NCBI GenBank assembly: GCA_002803225.1 | Contig: NXFV01000398.1 | Span: 1 to 51,122, forward strand | Direction of reading: 5' to 3' | Length of the DNA stretch: 51,122 nt | From: Gamarada debralockiae | Lineage: Eukaryota > Ascomycota > Leotiomycetes > Helotiales > Hyphodiscaceae | Part shown: piece after piece, positions 43,385 through 51,122 of the stretch | How positions within the stretch are numbered: the first letter of the stretch is position 1 | How the letters are laid out: every line of letters begins with the position of its first letter | The notes under the pieces: generated by a model | Told to the model about the DNA's origin: nothing | The model's input: the letters and a program-made list of their open reading frames with translations, nothing else | The model's database searches: none | Translations under genes and position numbers: made by a program

Positions 43385-43660
43385 GTTTGCAATCGGCGAC
43401 TGCCTGTTATTTCTCTTTCTGCGTGCTCGAGCTCAAACTCGTTGCACCGTTGATGTGTTGAGAAAGGTGGCTGGAGTAAGTCGAAGACCAAGAGTTGTTG
43501 CTTGAGGCCTCGGGGGTTTGCAAAGAGTGCTTCAAAAGAAAAGCAATGCCTGCAAAGCGAACGCCTTGTTTGCTTCTCTTTCTGAGCTCCCGAGCTCAAG
43601 TTCGCTCTGTTATTCTGATTTTGTTGTATCAGAATGAAGTTTAGTGTTGAGAGGTCGCGA
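43385..43660. repeat. Imperfect direct duplication with 163-bp spacing
   Basis: TTTCTCTTTCTGCGTGCTCG with following AGCTCAAACTCG (43410-43441) recurs as CTTCTCTTTCTGAGCTCCCG with AGCTCAAGTTCG (43573-43604). The similarity extends to both sides, with GCAA...GCGA..GCCT before and TGTTGAGA.GG after. This is an old local duplication upstream of the disordered-protein gene. A 123-codon minus frame spans it, but without family features. Confidence 0.55.
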
Positions 43661-44741
43661 TGTTGAGGATCAAAAGTTGACAATCAATATTGTTTTGATA
43701 TTCACTTAGCGAACATGACAGCTGCGGAATTTTTGAAATTCTGATAAGGGTTGTAGCGAAGTGCGGCGGTCACCGCAGTGAGGTAAATCAGTCTTCAGGA
43801 AAGGGCACGCGAGAAGAATGTGTTTTGATACATGCGAGACTGAAGCTCTTATCGTTCTCTATATCACGAAGAGATTCTCGAGGCTTCAAGTTAGATAAGC
43901 CGGAAAGACAGAGGGTTTATTAGAAGTCTTTGAGAAAGTTAGGGGACTCTGATATTCAAAGACGATTTCAGGGGTAAGTCGCAAAGGAGTTTGGAGATTC
44001 AAAAGAATATCAACCACGACATCCTCAGGTGTACGTTTACATTCAATCGATCGGGAAGTTAACAAAGCCAATGCCATACAACTACCGTCTATACATGCAG
44101 TGATATGCTCGAAAGGCATCTACAAGCCCCAAAGCAGTCACAGATCCCACAACAAGATATATCCCGCTGCAGTAGGCCAGCAGCATAAAGCTACGAGCCC
44201 AATCAGCCACGGCGACGATCAAAGCTGTAAGATGATCTACAAAAGCTTCCAGCATATCGAGCCAGGGTACCTTTTACAATTGACAGCTGCGTCGCTGTAG
44301 TCAACTGCATTCCTTCCCTTTTCATGCCTCATCTTCTGTCCTATGAAGCCATCTCCCACCCTCTCTGAAGTCATACCACAACACACGGAAATAACAAACT
44401 TCAACACCACAGCGGCTCTCTCGGGCAGCACTCATAGGGAAGGCCTTGGGTTATGAAGTCGTATCTGCAGGAGGGGGATCATGTTCCTTAAGTTGAGAAC
44501 ACAGAGTAATCTGCAGCCCCCCAATTCTCTCTAGCATTTGATAAGGGCGTTGATCATCTCGAGGAATTCTCAAAAGATTTGAATTTGTTTGAGAGAAAGA
44601 GATACACTTCTGGGAATCCCTTGGGCGAGGTGGGGCGTTGTGGTATTGGAAGACCGTTTCACGGGCCAAGATTCAAGGAGCTTGAAGTATTGAACGGCAA
44701 TCACTATAACAAGTTCGATAGTATTTACGTTTTATATTCAT
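43661..44741. other. Intergenic region, no gene supported
   Basis: About 1.1 kb between the duplication and the inverted-repeat element. Only short frames without recognisable features; no RNA gene was seen. Confidence 0.4.
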
Positions 44742-44999
44742 GCGGTCAAAAGTCTTTGATTTATAGTGTATTTCGGCCCTGTAATAGCCTGTAACCCTTG
44801 CTAGATGTCCCTGTAAAGTCCGCGTGATCTCCCTGTAGCGATTGGATGAGGAGCGCTCAGACCCAAGCGGGACGTCGTCTGTCCAACCAGCTACAGGGAA
44901 CTTACAGACACCCTAGCTTAGAATTACAGGCTATTACAGGCTTCGTAAGATTCTACAAGGCTGAAATACACTATACGTAAATCAAAGACTTTTGACCGC
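44742..44999. mobile_element. MITE-like element with terminal inverted repeats
   Basis: This 258-bp element starts GCGGTCAAAAG and ends CTTTTGACCGC; the terminal 22 bp are perfect inverted complements. Inverted similarity continues inward (TAGTGTATTTC.GCC, then CCTGTAATAGCCTGTAA) with a 4-bp and a roughly 20-bp indel between arms, so the arms cover about 100 bp each. CCTGTA motifs recur several times in both arms, like subterminal repeats of cut-and-paste DNA transposons. There is no coding capacity, hence a non-autonomous element. A target-site duplication is not obvious at the edges (TTCAT left, GGCCT right). It sits in the 2.7-kb spacer between two divergent genes. Confidence 0.75.
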
Positions 45000-45555
45000 G
45001 GCCTTCGTATTCGTCAACGGATTGCCTCCATTATTGCAACTACAGATATTTCCCGATATAAAATTCGAATATATATATACGATATTCTGGGAGTCGCTCG
45101 TTGGCTTCACGGAATTGTGAGAGAATGACATCGAACTACTTTGGGGGAGACGTCAAAGATGGTGTTGAAGGACACTAAGGCAAAATGGTAGATCTCCAAA
45201 GTTTGGAAAGCTAATAAATGCCGGTGCTGGAGGCGAAACTGGCATTTCAGTTTCTCCCTTTGTATTGTCGTTAGTAATACTTGAGGATTAATTGACATTT
45301 CATTGCTTTGGCCATTCACAACTAAAATCTCTGAATTGAGACATTTTGCGATAGAGAAGTGCAGGGCGAAAGCTATCGCGGGGCGGCTACGAGCATCCGG
45401 ATCTACCTCCAAAGGATTTTGGTGGTTCACTCAACCATCATGGACAATTCAATAATGGCCGTATTCACTCTACCTTACCTACAAGAGTCATTGGTGAATC
45501 ACTAAAAGCTTAACCTTTACTATCTTTTCTATTTAAACCGAATTCAACTTTCTTG
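45000..45555. promoter_or_regulatory. Upstream region of the FHL1 gene
   Basis: This stretch holds an AT dinucleotide run near 45070-45080 and otherwise ordinary sequence. Promoter function for FHL1 is inferred from position only. Confidence 0.35.
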
Positions 45556-45562
45556 TGACTCA
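45556..45562 (+). promoter_or_regulatory. TGACTCA motif upstream of FHL1
   Basis: A perfect Gcn4/CPC1-type TGACTCA lies 211 bp before the FHL1 ATG. Chance occurrence cannot be excluded. Confidence 0.35.
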
Positions 45563-45645
45563 ACCAAGAAACTTGAAGCAAGAGAAACCCATTCACGTGA
45601 CTTTTAGCGTTCAGCTTCGAAAAAACTCCCCGTACGGTACTCCCC

Positions 45646-45681
45646 ATGTCAGAGCGTCGCAATATTTATCACATCTTTTGA
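45646..45681 (+). other. Possible upstream ORF in the FHL1 leader
   Basis: ATG at 45646 opens an 11-codon frame (MSERRNIYHIF) with TGA at 45679-45681, 91 bp before the main ATG. It matters only if the transcript starts upstream of 45646, which is not known. Confidence 0.3.
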
Positions 45682-45772
45682 TCGTCGAGAACCAAGGAAC
45701 GTCGCGCGCTCCCCTTTTCTCTCTGAAGAGGCCTACCCATCGGTGAAGGAGCTGTGCAACACTGTCGCAGCG

Positions 45773-48700
45773 ATGACTTCACCGCAGACTACTACGACTG
45801 AAGTCGTTGCCACTATGGCAGTGACAGGAATCGAAGATGATAACCCGCCAAACCTGAACCTCACCGCCGACATGCCGTCTGGCACTGAGACAGATGCGCC
45901 GACCGCGCTGGGACAAGAAGAACATCCTGGAACATTACCTCCGGACGAAAACAAAGGAATGGACAATGTTGAAGAAGATGCAGAGGAGAAACAGATTCAC
46001 CAAGACTCAACGCGTCCGGAAGATGGTCAAACGCCTGCTCCCAGTCATGATGGTCTGCCACGCGCATTTGAAGTCAACAATCCAGTGCAGCAGGCGGAGG
46101 AAGAACAAATTCACCAGGACCCAATCCGCACAGACGATGCAGCAATACCTCAACTAAATCATGACAATCTACCACCCGGATTTGAATTCTCCGATCAAGC
46201 ACAAATTGCAGGTCTGGATGCTTTGATTGCTATGGGACAAATCGGGCAACTTGGCTACGATCCAAGTCTAGCACTTTCTCAAGCTGCTACACTTGATATG
46301 CCTATGATGCCAATTCCCTATCAAGATGACCAGTTAATGAACCCAGAGGGTTATGTCCCAGATGCCAATCGCCCAGAGGATCGGCTTGTCGGATATGCGA
46401 AGCTTGTTTTCGAAGATGGAGAGTTCTACATGAATACGCATTCAGTCATTCTTGGCCGTGATCCAGGAGCTCATAGGGCAGCTCAACGCCGAGAGAAAGA
46501 AGAAGCAAAACGAAAGATGGAAGCAGAAACTCCTGGCCCTAGAACGCCCGTGCAGATCAAGCGCGAGCACATTTCATACAGCAGATCGGTCTTCAGTGAG
46601 AAAAGTGGAATTTTGAGAGAGGGCAATGATTCCGACCCTGAGACCCGGGAAAGAAGACGCCAGAGACGGAAAGCAAGCAAGAAGTCCAAGTCTACAGGCT
46701 CATCGCACGAGCTCTCGAGGAGGAACTCTTTGGCCCAGCAGCCTCCGAAACCTCACATCTACGAAGCACAATACCCTGGAAGGATAAAGGAGGAGAATGC
46801 TGCGCCCGTCGATCCAGCATCACTTCGACCAGACCCCAATGAATGCCCGATCATACCTCTCCACCCGCCTGGTGATGCTCCTGCCAGTGCATACAAGTCT
46901 ATCTCCCGAGAGCATGTGAAAATTGCCTACAACTTCAACGAAGCAACTTTCGAGATGCATATCTATGGACGAAATGGAGCCTTCGTGGATGAAGCCTATC
47001 ACCCGCAAAACAGTGTTGTGAAACTCAAGAGCGGCAACATGTTGCAAATCGGTCAAGTTCCTCTGCAATTTGTTTTGCCTGATGGCGTAATTGGCGATGG
47101 GGAAGCGCAGTATGACGATGAACTAGCTGCCGATCATCGTTCAATTGGGGGTAAAGAAATGAGCTTCGACTTTGAGGAGGATAAGCGGAATGGTGTCCCA
47201 GGAGATACGAGTCCAGAGCTTATGTCAGATGAGAGAGATGGTGATGAAGACGAAGACGGCGAGGAGGAAATGGATGAAGAGGGTGAAGAGCTAGATCCGG
47301 AGGGCGACGAGGATGGAGAAGGACAAGGAATGAGCGATCAAGATCAATCTGGTATGATGGAAGGGGATGAGGGAGAAGAAGAGCAAGAGAATCAACCTGA
47401 GTCCGTTGCCCCATCTGCAAAGAAACGAGGACCTGGCCGACCTCCCAAGAACGGCATTATGTCCGCACGTGAGGAGCGCGAGCAAAAAGCGGCCATGAAA
47501 GCAGCTCTTGGCAATCAAAAGGCTCAGAAGTCTCAAAAGTCAGTGTCTCAGCCAGCATCAGCACCTCCCCCGGAGAAGAAAAAGGTTGGACGACCACGTA
47601 AACATGAAAAGCCAGATCCAACTGAGCCAGAGAAGCCTAAGAGAAAATATACCAAGCGGAAACCCAAGGAACCTAAAGAAGGCGAAACTAAGCAAGAAGG
47701 TTCGGATGGCGGTGACCAAGTAACTAAGGAGAAGAAGGAGAAGAAAATGAAACCACCTCGTTCTCCATCGCCGTTCTTTGACGAGTCGAAACTTTCACCG
47801 GAGGAACTTCAAAAGCCCCAAGCGAACTATGTCACTCTTATTTACGAAGCCCTTTCCAATTCAAAGGAAGGAAAGCTGGGTCTACCTCAAATATATCGAG
47901 CAATTCAACGCAAGTATCCATACTTCGTATTGAAGGTTGGTACACTCGGTTGGCAGAGCAGTGTTCGTCACAACTTGTCACAGCATCATGCATTTGAGAA
48001 GGTTGAGCGAGATGGCAAAGGCTGGATGTGGGGCATCGTAAAGGGTGTTTCTATTGAGAAGGAAAAGAAGAGAAGATCTCCACCTCCACCTCAAATGGGC
48101 GGACCTATGCATCATCAACCGATATACCAGGCTGGACAACCCCCTTATATGGGCCCAGGACAGCATCCATATCCTTCTCAACCGATGGTGAGTCATCCTG
48201 GATATATGTCGCATCAGATGATGTCTGGCCCTCCTCATCCTAGACAGCCTTATATAGGTCCTCCGCCACATATGAACGGACAACCCCCTCCGCCTAATTC
48301 TCAACCTCCAGTGAACCCCATAGGGCCAGGTCTCGCTGCAGCTATGATTCCGCAACTTGCAGCTAGTAGAAAAGGGTATAGTTCACCATACGCACCGACC
48401 CCGTCGGCACCTCAGCCTAGTGATCAGCGACCATCAAATGAGCAGCAGCCTTCTACACAAGGGCCACCTCCTCAACGCCCCCCTCAAGGTCCGCCTCAAA
48501 GCCAACCTCAAAATCAGCCTCCTCAAAGCCCACCGCCTTCCGACAAGCAGCCTCAGAGCCAACCTCCTCAAGGCCAGCATTCGCAAAGTCAGCCCTATCA
48601 AGCCCCGCAGCCACCAGCGGCACCTCAGCAACCACCACCACCACCACCACCTTCGAATCAGGTACCAGAGTTACCGCAACACAGTCAGCAATTCATAGCC

Positions 48701-49267
48701 GCAACCGAAATATTCAAGAAGTCCATGCTCGGGGCAATGAAAGGCAAACACCCTAAAAGCGAAGAAATCCTCAATTCAGCCGTAAACCAGGTTCTCGGCT
48801 ACACGAACCAGTCTTCCCTCCCCGGCAACACCTACGAAGAAGGCATCATGAAAGCACTGCGCAGCATGCTCGAGAAGATACCTGGCTCCAACACCGCACC
48901 TCCATCCAATCGCGCTTCGACTCCGACATCGCAACCGAACGGCCAACAACCTCAAACAGGGCAGACAAATCAGAGTGAGACACAAGTTAGTAGTGGGACG
49001 CCGCAGCCTCCTAAGATGAGTGGGCAGGAGAAGCCTACGCCTACGGTCATGCGACCCACGTTTACTGGTCAGGGACAGAGTAGGCCGAATGTACCTCGTC
49101 CCCCGATGGGAACACCTGGCATGAAGTGGACGAATTCGGGGAGTCCTGCGCAGTCAGCGGTGGAAAGTGGACAATTGGCTGGTCAGAAGAGAGCGTCGGA
49201 TGATGCGGATGAGTACAAGGACGTCAAGAGGTTGAATGGGGCTGGGATGTCGCCTTTGAAGACTTGA
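45773..49267 (+). CDS. FHL1: FHA/forkhead transcriptional regulator, Fhl1-like
   Basis: This intronless gene codes a 1164-residue nuclear factor with the FHA plus forkhead order of yeast Fhl1, which activates ribosomal protein genes together with Ifh1/Crf1 under TOR control. FHA strands appear at 204-232 (RLVGYAKLVFEDGEFYMN, VILGRDPG) and again at about 368-440 (YKSISREHVKIAYNF, GRNGAFVDE, LQIGQVPLQFVLPDG), separated by a charged insertion of roughly 140 residues. An acidic stretch (484-543) precedes two AT-hook-like motifs (KKRGPGRPPK near 550, KKKVGRPRKH near 604). The forkhead domain is at about 681-763 (NYVTLIYEALSNS, WQSSVRHNLSQHHAFEKV). The C-terminal 400 residues are Pro/Gln-rich with a (CCA)7 run. 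I chose the ATG at 45773; the next in-frame ATG is 13 codons further on. The identity is firm, but target genes may differ in filamentous fungi. Confidence 0.92.
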   Translation: MTSPQTTTTEVVATMAVTGIEDDNPPNLNLTADMPSGTETDAPTALGQEEHPGTLPPDENKGMDNVEEDAEEKQIHQDSTRPEDGQTPAPSHDGLPRAFEVNNPVQQAEEEQIHQDPIRTDDAAIPQLNHDNLPPGFEFSDQAQIAGLDALIAMGQIGQLGYDPSLALSQAATLDMPMMPIPYQDDQLMNPEGYVPDANRPEDRLVGYAKLVFEDGEFYMNTHSVILGRDPGAHRAAQRREKEEAKRKMEAETPGPRTPVQIKREHISYSRSVFSEKSGILREGNDSDPETRERRRQRRKASKKSKSTGSSHELSRRNSLAQQPPKPHIYEAQYPGRIKEENAAPVDPASLRPDPNECPIIPLHPPGDAPASAYKSISREHVKIAYNFNEATFEMHIYGRNGAFVDEAYHPQNSVVKLKSGNMLQIGQVPLQFVLPDGVIGDGEAQYDDELAADHRSIGGKEMSFDFEEDKRNGVPGDTSPELMSDERDGDEDEDGEEEMDEEGEELDPEGDEDGEGQGMSDQDQSGMMEGDEGEEEQENQPESVAPSAKKRGPGRPPKNGIMSAREEREQKAAMKAALGNQKAQKSQKSVSQPASAPPPEKKKVGRPRKHEKPDPTEPEKPKRKYTKRKPKEPKEGETKQEGSDGGDQVTKEKKEKKMKPPRSPSPFFDESKLSPEELQKPQANYVTLIYEALSNSKEGKLGLPQIYRAIQRKYPYFVLKVGTLGWQSSVRHNLSQHHAFEKVERDGKGWMWGIVKGVSIEKEKKRRSPPPPQMGGPMHHQPIYQAGQPPYMGPGQHPYPSQPMVSHPGYMSHQMMSGPPHPRQPYIGPPPHMNGQPPPPNSQPPVNPIGPGLAAAMIPQLAASRKGYSSPYAPTPSAPQPSDQRPSNEQQPSTQGPPPQRPPQGPPQSQPQNQPPQSPPPSDKQPQSQPPQGQHSQSQPYQAPQPPAAPQQPPPPPPPSNQVPELPQHSQQFIAATEIFKKSMLGAMKGKHPKSEEILNSAVNQVLGYTNQSSLPGNTYEEGIMKALRSMLEKIPGSNTAPPSNRASTPTSQPNGQQPQTGQTNQSETQVSSGTPQPPKMSGQEKPTPTVMRPTFTGQGQSRPNVPRPPMGTPGMKWTNSGSPAQSAVESGQLAGQKRASDDADEYKDVKRLNGAGMSPLKT
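48631..48651 (+). repeat. (ACC)7 microsatellite coding polyproline
   Basis: Seven ACC units inside the FHL1 coding sequence, read in frame as CCA codons, encode the PPPPPPP tract. Length variation would change the polyproline run without shifting frame. Confidence 0.9.
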
Positions 49268-51122
49268 GAGTAATGAATAACGAAAGTCTGTGGAGGAGAG
49301 TGGAGAGAGGGGGAAAGGGAAAGTAAAAGTGGATTTGCTTTGGTTTGCTTTTAATGGTGATGGGGAGTTTGGCGTTACTTTCCAACGATCACTACATACA
49401 ATAGGATAGCCTGGGCTTGGGTCTGGGTGGGTCTGGCATCTGCATTTTGAGCCGTTGCAGCGTTTTGCACGTGCTAGGATGGCGTTACAGATATCCAGGC
49501 GTGCGGCACATGACGAATGAGCACACAGTGAGAGCAGGTAGCTGACATTTCAAATAATGGATTGTAGATTTTGACTTAAGGGACTCGTTCCTGATTTTGT
49601 ATTCGATTGTGCCCTTCGATGTGGGAATGTGCGAAACTCAGTTGTGTCCTTGGCGAGACTTGAACTCTTTTTGGCGACACTTCTTTTTCGTGTATTGTCA
49701 ATACATGGAAATGGAGGTAATGGGTGGCAAAGATTGGCTTGTGAGTTTTGTTTTGGATGTTAGGATGGGGGATGCGCGTTGAGCTTGTTGAAGTTTTGTG
49801 TTGCTCTTTATGTGGGAGGTCTGGGGAGTGCTACCAGGTTGTCGAAGAGCGAAAGATGTGTTGGATGGGGAGATTAAACTCAATGACAGAGCTCTCTGGC
49901 GTTGTCACGATGAAGGCAAAGTTGCTTGGGTCGTCTGAAGGGGAAGGAACATTGTGCTGGAAAGCCCCCTTCAGCTGCCTTTGGGTGCTTTCGTTATTCG
50001 ATGGGCGTGAGATGTCGAGTTAGGGATGTCTGGAGGGTTGAGATATGCCTTTCGATAAGTGAATTTCTGGTGTTTGAATGTGGTGTGTTGCTTGGTGATT
50101 GCTTCGACGAGCAAGCGCCGACCCTGGAGCAATAGGGGAAAGCAAATTAGTCGAGTTGTGAGAAAGCTCTCGGGTGGCTCAAAGTATCATCTTGTTTGAA
50201 TGACATACCAGACTTTTTCCCTCTCTGTTTCTTCGCCGAGTGTTGAGGCTGAAAAGGAGGTTACCCGGTGGAAGTGAAGGCTGGCGAGGCGACGACGGCA
50301 TAATTTCCAGCCCCTGCAAGTAATTTTGTTCTGTCACCCCATCCTAAACGCAAGTGTACCAGCAACACTGTAGTCGGGCGCAAGTCATTTCATTTTGAAA
50401 GGGGGTTGCCACCAGTGTTGCAATATCAAGTCTCGGTAATTGAACCCGAGCCCCTTAAGTTTTCGTCTACCAACCTCCGATCCCGCGATTCACTCCTTCT
50501 ATTGGTCGTCTTTCGAAGAAGCTGACACTGAACAGTCATGAGAGTTCAATGATTTCGCCCTGTTTGTAGGTACGTCTCTGCGGCAACGTCTTGATCAGGA
50601 CTCATCCGAAAGTTCAAGGCTTGAAGGAGGGCTTACCAGAAGCAAAGCATTCAACACCGAGTAGATTTCTTCTTCCTCATAAGGGCTCACCATGGGGGTA
50701 TTGAGTATTCAGATACCTCCGTAGTCGCAATGTGGCTTGCGCGGAGTAAGAAGCCCTCGCTCGGAGGTCGTGGGGGTTCCGAAGTGAATTCGCGCATAAG
50801 AATAGGAGCCGCAGTTCCCGAGCAAGTCGCCCTAATCGTTTCAATAGCGTCTCATAAGAATCGCCCGAGTTATAGCAAGGCTCGAAAATTTCAAACCAGA
50901 CCTGACGCGAAAACGTAGCGGACAGGCTGAGATGCAGCCTTCTTCGGAAATGCAGGTAAATAAAATAGCGCAAAGCCATTCACGTGGTGTGGGAAACCCA
51001 TTCCTTTTGCGAACCGGCGACGATGACAATTCTATTACCCTTTGATTTGGTGATATTTGTGTTTTGGGTGTGCTTTCGTATTCACCAAGCCGTGGACGTT
51101 GTTGTCCCCTATCATGGATGGG
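49268..51122. other. 3' flank of FHL1 and right-edge region, no gene supported
   Basis: About 1.9 kb follow the FHL1 stop. Frames up to about 100 codons exist (for example minus 50979-50677), but none has family features or plausible splicing. A T-arm-like fold near 50437-50460 is not part of a full tRNA. An ATG near 51114 lies too close to the edge to judge. Confidence 0.45.

Noticed and set aside
43312..43683. 123-codon minus frame upstream of the disordered-protein gene
   Set aside because: It spans the local duplication and has no recognisable domain or splice partner; more likely 5' UTR or chance.
50437..50480. tRNA-like piece on the minus strand (GGTTGGTAGACG followed by a TTCAATT loop)
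   Set aside because: The T-arm-like hairpin lacks a matching acceptor stem and a proper anticodon arm; no complete cloverleaf can be drawn.
50677..50979. 100-codon minus frame near the right edge
   Set aside because: Arg/Leu-rich composition without motifs; upstream and downstream sequence gives no support.
1..51122. CRISPR arrays, prokaryotic operons, prophage or a secondary-metabolite cluster
   Set aside because: No regularly spaced identical repeats, no PKS/NRPS/terpene cyclase core genes, and all genes are of eukaryotic type with spliceosomal introns.

Overview
The window looks like nuclear DNA of a filamentous ascomycete (Pezizomycotina). The genes carry many short introns of about 45-60 nt with GT..AG ends and CTAAC/CTGAC-like branch sites. 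There is a HET-domain NLR, an Fhl1-type forkhead factor and GCN1, and genes lie on both strands with no operon logic. A leotiomycete-like origin is possible but cannot be fixed from the sequence. All gene models here were built by hand from reading frames, splice signals and family knowledge.

Layout, left to right. 1-2233 (-): 3'-truncated HET / NB-ARC / TPR-type NLR of the heterokaryon-incompatibility class. 3420-5611 (+): acyl-CoA (acetyl/propionyl) synthetase ending in AKL. About 3 kb without a recognisable gene. 8662-9595 (-): short-chain dehydrogenase ending in SKL. 10227-11101 (+): TPMT-type thiol/halide methyltransferase. 11186-12097 (-): OTU deubiquitinase. 12883-14719 (+): QDR/DTR-type MFS exporter. 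14734-16740 (-): homeodomain-like plus C2H2 transcription factor. 17539-18499 (+): frame-disrupted unknown gene. 19552-21295 (-): mitochondrial serine hydroxymethyltransferase. 22421-23259 (-): ribosomal protein eL19. 23801-32219 (-): GCN1. 32437-37395 (+): DHX29-like RNA helicase. 38169-43097 (-): 1642-residue disordered, repeat-bearing protein. 44742-44999: MITE-like inverted-repeat element. 45773-49267 (+): FHL1-type FHA/forkhead regulator. The last 1.9 kb shows no gene.

How the genes may work together. The synthetase and the SDR both end in peroxisomal PTS1 tripeptides (AKL, SKL), which suggests a peroxisomal acyl-metabolism neighbourhood. From 19.5 to 49.3 kb there is a run of translation-linked genes: SHMT (one-carbon supply), eL19, GCN1 (ribosome-collision / Gcn2 sensor), a DHX29-like scanning helicase sharing a 217-bp bidirectional promoter with GCN1, and Fhl1, a regulator of ribosomal protein genes in yeast. 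Whether this is more than coincidence cannot be decided from one window.

Points most worth a second look: the two PTS1 enzymes, the GCN1/DHX29 bidirectional promoter with a 17-bp palindrome, the MITE-like element, the repeat-built disordered protein and its uncertain C-terminus, the doubly frameshifted gene at 17.5-18.5 kb, the split FHA domain of Fhl1, a GC-AG intron, and the split start codon of eL19. I did not find a defence island, CRISPR array or biosynthetic cluster.
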